A stretch of DNA of 64,000 bases from Collinsella aerofaciens (GTDB lineage: Bacteria > Actinomycetota > Coriobacteriia > Coriobacteriales > Coriobacteriaceae). The notes beneath the pieces were generated by a model. That model was not told the origin of the DNA, searched no databases, and was given only the letters and a program-made list of their open reading frames with translations. A program made the translations under genes and the position numbers. The stretch covers positions 1 through 64,000 of the forward strand of contig NZ_JADMOP010000001.1 in assembly GCF_015558785.1 (NCBI RefSeq). Reading direction: 5' to 3'. Positions 28,723-38,300 of this stretch are shown here, one piece after another; within the stretch, counting starts at the first letter, position 1, and the number at the start of each line of letters is the position of its first letter.

Positions 28723-29262
28723 ATGGATTTTGAGAATTCCCAAACCAAGAAGAACCTCGAGACCGCTTTTGCCGGTGAGTCCCAGGCACACACCAAGTAT
28801 CGCTACTATGCATCCAAGGCCAAAAAGGACGGCTACGTTCAGATCTCGAATATTTTTGCCGAGACGGCGGGCAACGAGTCCGAGCACGCCAAGCTGTGGT
28901 TTAAGTATCTGCACGACGGCGCCGTTCCGGGCACTCTGGACAACCTGCGCGACGCCGCTGCGGGCGAGAACTACGAGTGGACCACGATGTACGACGAGTT
29001 CGCCAAGACCGCCGAGGAGGAGGGCTTTGTCGAGATCGCCGAGAAGTTCCGTGGCGTCGCCGCCGTCGAGAAGGCCCACGAGGAGCGCTACAACAAACTC
29101 GTCGAGCGCATCGAGTCGGGCGAGGTGTTTGAGCGTGAGGGCGTGAAGGTGTGGAAGTGCCTGAACTGCGGGCACCTGCACGTTGGTGCCGAGGCGCCTG
29201 AGGTGTGCCCGGTGTGTAACCACCCGAAGGCGTACTTTGAGGAGCAGGTGGTGAACTACTAG
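28723..29262 (+). CDS. rbr: Rubrerythrin
   Basis: A peroxide-reducing protein of anaerobes. The N-terminal four-helix domain binds a di-iron site through ExxH-type ligands ([30 protein letters not shown]), and the C-terminal rubredoxin-like domain has [10 protein letters not shown] and [14 protein letters not shown] at 28723 starts the family-typical sequence; an upstream TTG is rejected. It is 179 aa, a separate transcription unit with its own terminator region. It fits the strictly anaerobic, PFOR-based metabolism. Confidence 0.96.
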   Translation: MDFENSQTKKNLETAFAGESQAHTKYRYYASKAKKDGYVQISNIFAETAGNESEHAKLWFKYLHDGAVPGTLDNLRDAAAGENYEWTTMYDEFAKTAEEEGFVEIAEKFRGVAAVEKAHEERYNKLVERIESGEVFEREGVKVWKCLNCGHLHVGAEAPEVCPVCNHPKAYFEEQVVNY

Positions 29263-29283
29263 CGCTTGGCGCTGGCGTGAGCT

Positions 29284-29369
29284 GGGCCGGGAGGGCCGGA
29301 CTACCTTCCCTCCTCGCTCACGGCTTCGCAGGGTCGCGTTGAGGGAAGGTAGTCCGGCCCTCCCGGCCC
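29284..29369. repeat. Palindrome with conserved loop, copy 1
   Basis: Arms 29284-29312 and 29341-29369 are perfect 29-base complements. The loop (29313-29340) contains TCGCTCACGGCTTCGCAG, shared with the palindrome at 30229-30314, whose arms are unrelated in sequence. Confidence 0.88.
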
Positions 29370-29419
29370 GCTTTGGTTCGTTGCGTGCTCGCTACAGAAA
29401 AGCTGATAACTAAGTTTGT

Positions 29420-29449
29420 GTGCCGCCCCTATCGGGGCGGCACGTTTTT
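29420..29449 (+). terminator. Terminator after rubrerythrin
   Basis: GTGCCGCCCC, loop TATC, GGGGCGGCAC, then GTTTTTG. A near-identical hairpin stands at 30357-30386 after the next gene. Confidence 0.88.
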
Positions 29450-29541
29450 GTATGGGGACTGGTTGGGACGGCACCGTTCATGGGTGGGGTACACTGGGTG
29501 GCGACTTTTAGTTTATCTACTACCTGATGGGGTGTTTTTGT

Positions 29542-30174
29542 ATGGGTAAGAAGTCTCGGGCTCGGGTTGCTGCGGCGGGAACTCGCAAGGATCCTGGTCG
29601 TCGGGTTGCCGAGGGTAAAAAGGTCGATCGTGTCGAGAAGGACAAGAAGGTTGGCGCGCATGCTCATCCTGAGTGGGCGCCTCACCTCAATACGGCTAGC
29701 GAGGATCTGACTGCTAAGTTGTTTACTCTGGTCGAGGTTATCTTGGGCGTGGTGCCCGTGGTGGTCATTGGCTTGTTCTTGGCTTCGAAAGATGCCACGA
29801 GTGTCGATAAACTCACCGATGTCTTTTCTCAGGACCCCTCGATGGTGGTTACGTTTATCTCTGCGTGCCTGCAGCCGTTTGTGGCGTACATGTTGTACAT
29901 GATTTATCGCAAATACTGCGAGGGCGACGCTGGTTTTGCCGCCGGCAACCTGATCGGTCTTTTGTGCTCCGAGATCCTACTGCTCAATATCCCAGGCGTC
30001 ATCGGTATGGGCATCTTGCTGTGGCGTGTTTGGCGCAACGTCGCCCCGCACTTTGAGAGCTGGTTGTTTGAGCGTCGTGCAATGGGCGTGCTGGCAGACA
30101 TTGCGGGCTCGCTCGTGATTTTAGCCTTGGCGTTTATGTGCGCCACCGCCGCCCGCGGTCTCGCGGGCATGTAG
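29542..30174 (+). CDS. Hypothetical membrane protein
   Basis: No family is recognised. The first 45 residues are strongly basic (KKSRARVAAAG, RRVAEGKK), followed by four hydrophobic segments (about residues 65-85, 105-130, 140-160 and 180-205), so it is probably an inner-membrane protein with a cytoplasmic basic tail. ATG at 29542 is preferred over ATG at 29527; neither has an ideal ribosome site. The length is 210 aa. It stands alone between two copies of the same palindrome-plus-terminator module. Confidence 0.65.
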   Translation: MGKKSRARVAAAGTRKDPGRRVAEGKKVDRVEKDKKVGAHAHPEWAPHLNTASEDLTAKLFTLVEVILGVVPVVVIGLFLASKDATSVDKLTDVFSQDPSMVVTFISACLQPFVAYMLYMIYRKYCEGDAGFAAGNLIGLLCSEILLLNIPGVIGMGILLWRVWRNVAPHFESWLFERRAMGVLADIAGSLVILALAFMCATAARGLAGM

Positions 30175-30228
30175 TCTGTCCTCACCGACCACGGAGCGCA
30201 GGGCAACTGCTGGTTTCACCGCTCCGGA

Positions 30229-30314
30229 CGTCAGACCCGCGGCGCATCCCTTTCCCTCTCGCTCACGGCTTCGCAGAGTCACGCGAGGCAAAGGCATGTG
30301 CCGCGGGTCTGACG
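30229..30314. repeat. Palindrome with conserved loop, copy 2
   Basis: Arms 30229-30258 and 30285-30314 pair over 30 bases with three mismatches. The loop shares TCGCTCACGGCTTCGCAG with copy 1. It lies 55 bases after the preceding stop codon. Confidence 0.85.
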
Positions 30315-30356
30315 ACGCGGGCTTGCCAACGAGTTTTGGCTAATAGATTGGTTTGT

Positions 30357-30386
30357 GTGCCGCCCCTTTGGGGCGGCACTTTTTGT
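30357..30386 (+). terminator. Terminator after the membrane protein
   Basis: GTGCCGCCCC, loop TTT, GGGGCGGCAC and TTTTTGT: the same stem as at 29420. The rest of the gap to 30637 shows no gene. Confidence 0.88.
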
Positions 30387-30637
30387 GTGGGGTCCCGGTC
30401 TCCACAATTTTCGTCAAGCTTTTGGTTAGATTTTGGTCAGTTGGCGTAAGGGTGGAAGGCCAAAAGATTGCTGGCGAAAAAAGCTCAGAGAAAGTGCTGG
30501 TAGGGGAGTTGTTGAGCTTTTCGACAGCTTTTGAGCAAAAGAAACTTTGTGGCTATTGCCGGCGATTGCGTTGTCGCGGTCATGGCGGTGCGGGATGCTG
30601 GTCGTAAGCGTCGAACGCTCCGATTTTGGAGGCCAAC

Positions 30638-31072
30638 ATGGACCTGTTTCTTGAGACCCCACAGCAACAAGCCGAGCGCATGCTGCGGCAGCAGCGGCGG
30701 CTTATAGAGATGCAAATGCAAGGGGTTGCCAACCAGGCGCCCGTGCAAAACGTCGTGCCCGCTGCTGTACCTGCAGCCGTGCCCGGGTGCGAATCGGCAC
30801 CAGAGGCCTATTCCGTACAGCAAGATTCATATGCGCAGGAGCTCGCGTTCGACAAGCGTCGTGCGCGTCGTCGCCGCGTGGGCCAGCGCCTGCGCACATT
30901 GGCGATGATCGTGCTCATCCCGTTAGGGCTTGCGGCCATCTTTCTGGCGTCGTATGTCCTCACGTGCATCCTCAACGGCGCATCGCCCAACGAGGTGCTC
31001 CAACATCTGTCAGCCCTCGGCCAGCGCCTAGGCGATGTCGTAACAACCATTCGTGCCGGCTGGGAGAGCTAG
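30638..31072 (+). CDS. Hypothetical small membrane protein
   Basis: No family is recognised. The N-terminal 35 residues are Gln/Arg-rich and predicted helical (QQQAERMLRQQRRL), then a polar linker, a basic patch (DKRRARRRRVGQRL) and one membrane helix (about residues 90-120, MIVLIPLGLAAIFLASYVL). ATG at 30638 follows GGAGG at good spacing. The length is 144 aa. It precedes rmuC by about 125 bases. Confidence 0.65.
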   Translation: MDLFLETPQQQAERMLRQQRRLIEMQMQGVANQAPVQNVVPAAVPAAVPGCESAPEAYSVQQDSYAQELAFDKRRARRRRVGQRLRTLAMIVLIPLGLAAIFLASYVLTCILNGASPNEVLQHLSALGQRLGDVVTTIRAGWES

Positions 31073-31196
31073 CGTTTTAGCGTCCGCGGCTCTAAGAGAA
31101 ATTTGTCTGCAAGGCAGTGAGTGATCCGTGTGTGTGACGGGGTAAGATTGATCGCGATTTTGATTGGTGCTCGATTGGGTTTGTTGGGCGGAGTTT

Positions 31197-32552
31197 ATGT
31201 CTGCTATTGATATCGTGCTTGTTGTGATCGCCTTGGTGGCGGTGGGGGTTGCTGTGGCTTGCGCCCTCCAGCTCAAGAGCCTGCGTGCCGAGTTGCGGGA
31301 GCGTGGCGACAGTAGCGCGGAAACGCTGGCAGCACTCGAGCAGGCCAACAACGCGCTCGATGCCCTGAACGTCGCGCTGGCCGAAACTCGCCGCACGGCC
31401 AATGCCATCGCGCAGCAGCAGACGACAGATGCGGCCGTGGAGCAGCAACGTTACCTGACCATCGCACGCGAGTTCTCGCAAGCTGGTGACCGGATGGATG
31501 ACCTGCGCCGCGAGACGGCCCAACAGCTCGGTGCCAACCGCGAGGGCATCGAGCACCGCCTGGACAAGGTGCGCGAGACGGTCGATGCCCAGCTGGGTGC
31601 TATCCGCAAAGACAACAACGTGCAACTCGATCAGATGCGCGCGACGGTGGACGAGAAGCTCTCCCGCACGCTCAACGATCGCCTGTCGGCATCGTTTAAG
31701 CAGGTGAGCGACCAGCTCGAGGCCGTGTACAAGGGGTTGGGCGACATGCAATCCATCGCCACCGGCGTGGGCGATCTTAAGCGTGTGCTGGGCAATGTGA
31801 AGGCGCGCGGTATTTTGGGCGAGGTGCAGCTGGGCGCAATTCTGGCGGACATCCTTACACCCGACCAGTATCTGGAAAACGTCGCCACCAGGCCCGGAGC
31901 CTCGGAGCGTGTTGAGTTTGCCGTCAAGCTGCCGGTGGACGAGGGCGACCCCGTGCTGCTGCCGATTGACTCCAAGTTTCCGGGCGACGCGTACGAGCAC
32001 TTGCTCGACGCGCAGGAGTCGGGCGATGCGGAGACCGTGGCGGCTGCGCGCAAGACGCTCGACACCATGGTCAAGCGCGAGGCCAAGGACATCTGCGAAA
32101 AGTACCTGAGTGTGCCGGCAACGACCAACTTTGGCATCATGTTCGTGCCGTTTGAAGGACTGTACGCCGAGATCGTCAGCCGCCCCGGGCTTATCGAAAC
32201 TCTGGGCCGCGACTATCACGTCAACGTTGCCGGTCCCAGCACCATGGCCGCCATTCTCAACAGCCTGCAGATGAGCTACCAGACGTTTAAATTGCAAAAA
32301 CGTACCGACGACGTGCTGCGCGTGCTTTCCGCCGTCAAGGCCGAGCTGCCGCGCTATCAAAAGGCGCTGCGCCGCGCCCAGCAGCAGATCGAGACCGCGG
32401 GCAAAACGGTCGAGGGCATCATCACCACGCGCACCAACGTCATGGAGCGCAAGCTCAAGGACATCGACGCACTGGAAGACGTCGACCAAGCCGATGAGAT
32501 CTTGGGACTCACGTCCGCGGACCTTCTCACAGACCAAGAAGACGAAGGCTAA
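31197..32552 (+). CDS. rmuC: DNA recombination protein RmuC
   Basis: A 451-aa protein: an N-terminal membrane helix (residues about 4-24, IVLVVIALVAVGVAVACAL), a long coiled coil (about 25-180) and the RmuC nuclease-like core (LGDVKARG-type KARGILGEVQL, IDSKFPGDAY, FVPFEGLYAEI). RmuC limits inversions at short inverted repeats in E. coli and is a putative PD-(D/E)xK-type nuclease. This is notable in a genome segment so rich in palindromes. ATG at 31197 follows GCGGAG. Confidence 0.92.
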   Translation: MSAIDIVLVVIALVAVGVAVACALQLKSLRAELRERGDSSAETLAALEQANNALDALNVALAETRRTANAIAQQQTTDAAVEQQRYLTIAREFSQAGDRMDDLRRETAQQLGANREGIEHRLDKVRETVDAQLGAIRKDNNVQLDQMRATVDEKLSRTLNDRLSASFKQVSDQLEAVYKGLGDMQSIATGVGDLKRVLGNVKARGILGEVQLGAILADILTPDQYLENVATRPGASERVEFAVKLPVDEGDPVLLPIDSKFPGDAYEHLLDAQESGDAETVAAARKTLDTMVKREAKDICEKYLSVPATTNFGIMFVPFEGLYAEIVSRPGLIETLGRDYHVNVAGPSTMAAILNSLQMSYQTFKLQKRTDDVLRVLSAVKAELPRYQKALRRAQQQIETAGKTVEGIITTRTNVMERKLKDIDALEDVDQADEILGLTSADLLTDQEDEG

Positions 32553-32563
32553 TTGCAACAAGA

Positions 32564-32605
32564 CGGTGGGGCGCCGGCGCAAACGCGGGCGCCCCACCGC
32601 TTTTC
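32564..32605 (+). terminator. Terminator after rmuC
   Basis: CGGTGGGGCGCC (32564-32575) pairs with GGCGCCCCACCG (32588-32599), then CTTTTCG. Confidence 0.87.
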
Positions 32606-32679
32606 GTATCGCACTTGTCTGGAGTGTGCTCCAATGTGCAACAATGGCGTTTCGCCCTATCAGACGCGAAAGGAAGCCC

Positions 32680-34482
32680 ATGTCTCAGAGAAGCACCAGC
32701 CCGCTCAGCCGCTCCACCGTGCGCCGCACGCTGCAACGGTTTTGGGGTGTCACGCGCACGCAGCCGCTGATTGTCTTTCTCTCGGTGTTCTCGTCGGCGG
32801 GCTACATCTTCTTGCTGACGTTTGCCAATACCTATGTGATGGCCCTCATTGTCGACCGCGTTCAAGCCGGTCCCGTGGCGGGTGACCAGGTGTTTGAGGT
32901 CTTCGGCCCCTATATCCTGGCGCTCGTACTCGTTAATCTGGTGGGTCAGATCCTCTCCAAGCTACAGGACTACACCGTCTACAAGCTCGAGATCGCAGGC
33001 AACTATCACCTGGCGCGTCTATGCTTCGACACGCTCTCCAACCAATCCATGACATTTCACACCAGCCGCTTTGGCGGATCACTCGTGAGCCAGACGAGCC
33101 GTTTTATGAGCGGCTATACGGGGCTGGTGGACGTGACGGTGTATTCGCTCATCCCCACCATCACCTCGGTCGTCTGCACGGTGGCGGCGCTCGCTCCGGT
33201 GGTGCCGACGTTTACCGTGATCCTGGTGGGCATCATGGTCGTCTACATTGCGTTTGTCTGGCTTATGTACAAGCGCATCATGCCGCTTTCGGCCGCGACG
33301 TCCGCCGCTCAGAACAAACTGTCGGGCGTGCTGTCCGACGCGGTCACGAACATCCTGGCCGTCAAGACCTGTGGGCGCGAGGACTTTGAGCGCGACCTGT
33401 TCGATACCGCCGACCGCGCCGCGCGCGATGCTGAAACGGTTTCGATGCACGCCATGATGCAGCGCAACTTTACGACCTCGGGCCTTATCGTCATCACCAT
33501 GGCCGTGGTGAGTGTGTTCGTCGCGGGTGGCAACGCGTGGTTTGGCATCTCGGCCGGCGCGCTCGTCATGATCTTTACCTACACCTATAACCTCACCATG
33601 CGCCTGAACTACGTAAGCTCCATGATGCAGCGCATCAACCGCGCGCTCGGCGATGCGGCCGAGATGACGCGCGTGCTGGACGAGCCACGTTTGGTGGCAG
33701 ATGACCCGGACGCCCCCGAGCTCAAAGTGACCGAGGGCGCGATTGATTTTGAGCAGCTGAGCTTTGCGTACCGTGACGCTGCGGCGGGCGAGAGCGTGTT
33801 CGATGACCTGACACTTCATGTGGCGGCGGGCCAGCGCGTGGGCCTGGTGGGCAAATCGGGCTCGGGCAAGACGACGCTCACCAAGTTGTTGTTGCGCCTG
33901 GACGATGTACAGGGCGGCCGCGTGCTCGTGGACGGCCAGGACGTCTCGCGCTGCACGCAGCAGAGCCTGCGCCGTCAGGTTGCCTACGTGCCGCAGGAGG
34001 CGCTGCTGTTCCACCGCTCCATTCGCGAAAACATTGCCTACGGTCGTCCCAACGCCACTGATGAGCAGATTCGCGAGGCGGCTCGCTTGGCTAATGCGAC
34101 CGAGTTTATCGACCGCTTGCCCCGTGGCTTTGACACTATGGTGGGCGAGCGCGGCGTCAAGCTCTCTGGCGGTCAGCGTCAGCGCGTGGCTATCGCCCGC
34201 GCCATCCTAACCGGCGCGCCGATTCTGGTGCTCGACGAGGCGACGTCTGCCTTGGACAGCGAGTCCGAGGCGTTGGTGCAGGAGGCGCTCGAGAATCTGA
34301 TGCGCGGCCGCACCTCCATTGTGGTGGCGCACCGCCTGTCCACCGTGGCGGCGCTTGACCGCATTGTGGTGCTGGCCGATGGCGAGATTGTCGAGGACGG
34401 CACGCATACGCAGCTCGTCGAGGCGGGTGGCGAGTACGCGAGCCTGTGGAGCCGTCAGACCGGCGCATTCTTGGAGGCGTAA
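32680..34482 (+). CDS. ABC exporter, fused membrane and ATPase domains
   Basis: A 600-aa multidrug/lipid-type half-transporter. Six membrane helices occupy about residues 25-310; the ATPase domain has Walker A GKSGSGKTT, the Q loop in VPQEALLF, signature LSGGQRQR, Walker B LVLDEATSALD and the switch His in VAHRLST. It acts as a homodimer or with a partner not present here. ATG at 32680 follows AAAGGA. Substrate unknown. It is a single-gene unit between rmuC and nth. Confidence 0.9.
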   Translation: MSQRSTSPLSRSTVRRTLQRFWGVTRTQPLIVFLSVFSSAGYIFLLTFANTYVMALIVDRVQAGPVAGDQVFEVFGPYILALVLVNLVGQILSKLQDYTVYKLEIAGNYHLARLCFDTLSNQSMTFHTSRFGGSLVSQTSRFMSGYTGLVDVTVYSLIPTITSVVCTVAALAPVVPTFTVILVGIMVVYIAFVWLMYKRIMPLSAATSAAQNKLSGVLSDAVTNILAVKTCGREDFERDLFDTADRAARDAETVSMHAMMQRNFTTSGLIVITMAVVSVFVAGGNAWFGISAGALVMIFTYTYNLTMRLNYVSSMMQRINRALGDAAEMTRVLDEPRLVADDPDAPELKVTEGAIDFEQLSFAYRDAAAGESVFDDLTLHVAAGQRVGLVGKSGSGKTTLTKLLLRLDDVQGGRVLVDGQDVSRCTQQSLRRQVAYVPQEALLFHRSIRENIAYGRPNATDEQIREAARLANATEFIDRLPRGFDTMVGERGVKLSGGQRQRVAIARAILTGAPILVLDEATSALDSESEALVQEALENLMRGRTSIVVAHRLSTVAALDRIVVLADGEIVEDGTHTQLVEAGGEYASLWSRQTGAFLEA

Positions 34483-34545
34483 GCGTCTCGGACGTGGGAC
34501 AATTGTGCCCATAAGTTTATTGTGCCGTTGAGCCGAGGAGTCGTT

Positions 34546-35211
34546 ATGCCACGCGAGACCAATGCCGCCAAACGCGAGCGCGCCGTTGAGGTGTGTGAGC
34601 GCCTCAACCGTCGCTATGGCCCGGTCGAGTGCTTTTTGGACCACGAGAATCCCTTCCGCCTGCTGATCGCGGTGTTGCTCTCGGCGCAAACGACCGACGC
34701 GCAGGTCAACAAGGTGACGCCGAAGCTGTTTGCCCAGTGGCCCACGCCCGAGGCCATGGCCGGGGCGAGTGTGGCTGACGTGGCAGACACCATCAAGTCA
34801 CTCGGCTTTTATAAGAGCAAGGCCAAGCACGCCGTGGAGGCCGCGCAGATGATCGTCGCCGACTATGGCGGCGAGGTGCCGGCCGACATGAAGGAACTCG
34901 TGAAGCTGCCGGGCGTGGGACGCAAGACGGCGAACATCGTGCTCAACGTGGGGTATGGCATCGTGGAGGGCATTGCGGTGGACACGCACGTCAACCGCAT
35001 TGCGCATCGCCTGATGTTGAGTCCCAAGACACATGCCAAGGAGCCGCTCAAGACCGAGCAGGATCTGCTCAAGATTTTGCCGCACGAGTATTGGGAGTCG
35101 GTCAACCATCAGTGGATCACCTTCGGTCGCGAGATCTGCGACGCCCGCAAACCCAAGTGTGACGAGTGTCCGCTGGCAGATTTGTGCCCCAGCGTGCGCG
35201 TAGCGGGGTAG
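34546..35211 (+). CDS. nth: Endonuclease III
   Basis: A bifunctional glycosylase/AP lyase for oxidised pyrimidines. LPGVGRKTANIVLN holds the HhH motif and catalytic Lys, VDTHVNRIAHR the catalytic Asp, and the [4Fe-4S] loop is intact as C-x6-C-x2-C-x5-C (ICDARKPKCDECPLADLC). The length (221 aa) is standard. ATG at 34546 follows GAGGAG. The intact cluster contrasts with the cluster-less MutY-like protein 6 kb upstream. Confidence 0.96.
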   Translation: MPRETNAAKRERAVEVCERLNRRYGPVECFLDHENPFRLLIAVLLSAQTTDAQVNKVTPKLFAQWPTPEAMAGASVADVADTIKSLGFYKSKAKHAVEAAQMIVADYGGEVPADMKELVKLPGVGRKTANIVLNVGYGIVEGIAVDTHVNRIAHRLMLSPKTHAKEPLKTEQDLLKILPHEYWESVNHQWITFGREICDARKPKCDECPLADLCPSVRVAG

Positions 35212-35315
35212 GGCGGAACGCATCTTCGTCTGGCGTTTTTTGCGGGGCTGGGTTTGCTCTTGAGCCGGAGTCCTCTCCATGCGCTACCATGACAGGCAAT
35301 GAAATCCGCCGCATA

Positions 35316-35343
35316 CCCGCCGAGCTTGCCCCGGCGGGCTTTT
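35316..35343 (+). terminator. Terminator between nth and mfd
   Basis: CCCGCC (35316-35321) pairs with GGCGGG (35333-35338), followed by CTTTTGG. It ends 26 bases before the mfd start, so it lies in the mfd leader. Confidence 0.6.
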
Positions 35344-35368
35344 GGCGTTGCAATGCCGGAGGAACAGC

Positions 35369-38300
35369 ATGCTCATTCACCGTATAGCCGCGCAGCTCTA
35401 CACTGCCGAGGCCTTGCAGGCCGTCGAGGCCGGGCTCGATGCTGGCGAGGACGTGACGCTGGCTGTGTCGCAGTCGGGCCGCACGCTTATGGCGGCCGCC
35501 CAGTTTGCGCGCCGTCCGCGCCCGACGGTCTATATCGTGAGCGGCGAGGATGCGGCCGATCGCGCCGCGCGTAGCCTTGCCGCCTACGTGGGCCTGGCGC
35601 ACGTGTGTCGTTTTCCTGAGCGCAAGGACTATCCGTGGCGCGAGCAGGCGCCGGACGACGCCGTGGTGGCGCAGCGCTGCGAGGCTCTGGGGCGCATCGT
35701 GCGCGGGGACAACTGCATCATGGTCGCCTCGGCTCGCGCGCTGCTGCGCTGCGTGCCGCCGGTCGAGAGCCGCTACTGGGAGTCCACTACTTTTGCGGTG
35801 GGCGAGGAGATTCCCTTTGACGAGGTGCCGCAGCGCTTGGTGGGCATGGGCTACACCAATGCCGGCGCCGCCGATGCGCCCGGCTTGTTTCGCGTTCACG
35901 GCGACACCGTCGAGGTGTTCCCCGCACAGGAAAAGGCACCCGTGCGCATCGAGTTCTTCGGCGACGAGATTGACCGCATCCGCCGCATGGTGAGCTCCAC
36001 GGGGCAGACCATCGGCAACGAGGACAGCATCGAAATCTTTCCCTGCCGCGAACTGGCACTCACCGACGAGGCCGTCCACAACATGCATGTGGCGCTCTAT
36101 CGCGCCAGCCAGGATGACAGCAAACTGGCGGCGCTGCTCGAGATGGTGGATGCGCGCATCGTCACGCCCGAGCTCGACCGCTTTTTGCCGGTGATGTACG
36201 GCCAGACCGTAAGCCCGTTGGCGCACGTGAGCGGCAAGGCGCTCGTGGTTCTGTCCGAGCCGCGCTCGCTGTTCGACGACTGCCTGCGCGCCTACGAGGA
36301 TATCGAGGCGCGTGCCGGCGAGGCAGGGATTGACCGCCTGGATGGTCTGTACGTGCGCGCTCAACAGCTCGATTTTGGTGCCCAGCAGCGCTTGAACTAC
36401 GTAAGCCTCATCCGTGCCGGCGGTGCGGTGACGGCCGAGCTCAAGATTGAGCAGCCTGCTATCGCAGGCTCGGACAACCGTTTTATGACGCGCGTTCAGG
36501 AAGTCGTGGGCAAGCGCTATGCCTGCGTGTTTGCCATTCCCGACCGCGGCGCGCGCGAGTCGATGGAGCTCACCTTTGGCGACGAGGGCATTACCTTTGA
36601 GGAATCGCTGACGGCCGCGCCCGAAAACGCCGGCGTCATTGGCGAGCGCGTGCGCGTGGCGGCGGCAGATTCTGCCGATCGTGCTGCCCGTCAGGATGCT
36701 CATGCTGCAATTCGCGAGCGTAAGGCTGACGCGCTCAACGCCCGCTCGCTCGAGGCGGGCGCGGCCCAGGCTGCCGCCGGTGCTGCCGTGCCCACTATCT
36801 CGCGCGGACGCGTGACCTTTGTCGATGCCGCCCTGCCGCAGGGCGTGGTGGTGCCCGATGCCAACCTGGCCGTGTTCTCGATCGCCGACCTCAACGCCCG
36901 TATGGATGCCAACCGCGCGCGCAGCCGCCGCAAGGTGGACATTACGCAGATCACGTTTCCGTTTAAGCCGGGCGACTACGTGGTGCACGCCACTCACGGC
37001 ATCGCGCTCTTTAGCGAGATCGCGCGCCAGGAAGTGGGCGGCAAGGAGCGCGACTACTTTTTGCTGGAATATGCCGACGGCGACAAGCTCTACGTGCCGC
37101 TCGAGCAGGTCGACCGCATCACGCGCTATGTTGGCCCCGACGGCGACAAGCCGCGCCTGACCAGGCTCAACACCGCCGACTGGACGCGGGCTACCAACAA
37201 GGCGCGCAAGAATGCCAAAAAGCTGGCGTTTGACCTGGTCGACCTGTATACACGCCGCTCGTCGATTACCGGTATCGCCTGCCCGCCCGACACGCCCGAG
37301 CAGATCGAGATGGAGGAGAGCTTTCCCTACGACGAGACGCGCGACCAGCTGGAGGCTATTGCCGACATCAAGGCCGACATGGAAGCGCCCAAGCCCATGG
37401 ACCGCCTGCTGTGCGGCGACGTGGGCTTTGGCAAGACCGAGGTTGCCCTGCGCGCGGCGTTTAAGTGCGTGGACTCCGGCCGCCAGGTCATGGTGCTCTG
37501 CCCCACGACCATTCTGGCCCAGCAGCACTATGAGACGTTCTTTGAGCGCTTTGCCCCGTTTGGCCTCGAGGTCGAAGTGCTCAGCCGCTTCCGCACCCCG
37601 GCGCAGCAAAAGCGCGCGCTTAAGGCGTTTGCCGAGGGCACGATCGACGTGCTCATCGGCACGCACCGCTTGCTTTCGGCCGATGTGAACCCCAAGAACC
37701 TGGGCATGGTGATCATCGACGAGGAGCAGCGCTTTGGTGTGCAGCACAAGGAGCAGCTCAAGAACCTGCGCGAGCAAATCGACGTGCTCGCGCTTTCGGC
37801 AACGCCTATTCCGCGAACCATGCAGATGGCCACGAGCGGCGTGCGCGACATGAGCCTGATCACCACACCGCCGACCGGGCGTCGTCCCGTGATCGTGCAC
37901 GTGGGGGAGTACGACCCCGATGTGGTGAGCGCGGCGATTCGCCTGGAGGTGGGCCGCGGCGGCCAGGTGTACTACGTGTCCAACCGCGTTAAGACCATCG
38001 ATGACGCCGTGGCGCGCGTGCATGAGGCCGCGCCCGAGGCGCGCGTGGGCGTGGCACACGGCAAGATGAGCCCGCGCGAGGTCGAGGACGTGATGATTGA
38101 GTTCGCGACCAAAAAGATCGATGTGCTCATCGCCACGACCATCGTGGAGAGCGGCATCGACAACGCAACGGCCAACACGCTGATCATCGAGGACTCGCAG
38201 CGCCTTGGCCTGGCGCAGCTCTACCAGCTCAAGGGCCGTGTGGGCCGCTCTGCCACGCAGGCCTACGCGTACTTTATGTTCCCCGGCGAGCTGCCGCTCA

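Noticed and set aside
35117-38059. 980-codon open frame antisense to mfd
   Set aside because: Same shadow effect: His/Arg/Ala-rich translation opposite the conserved Mfd motor domains.
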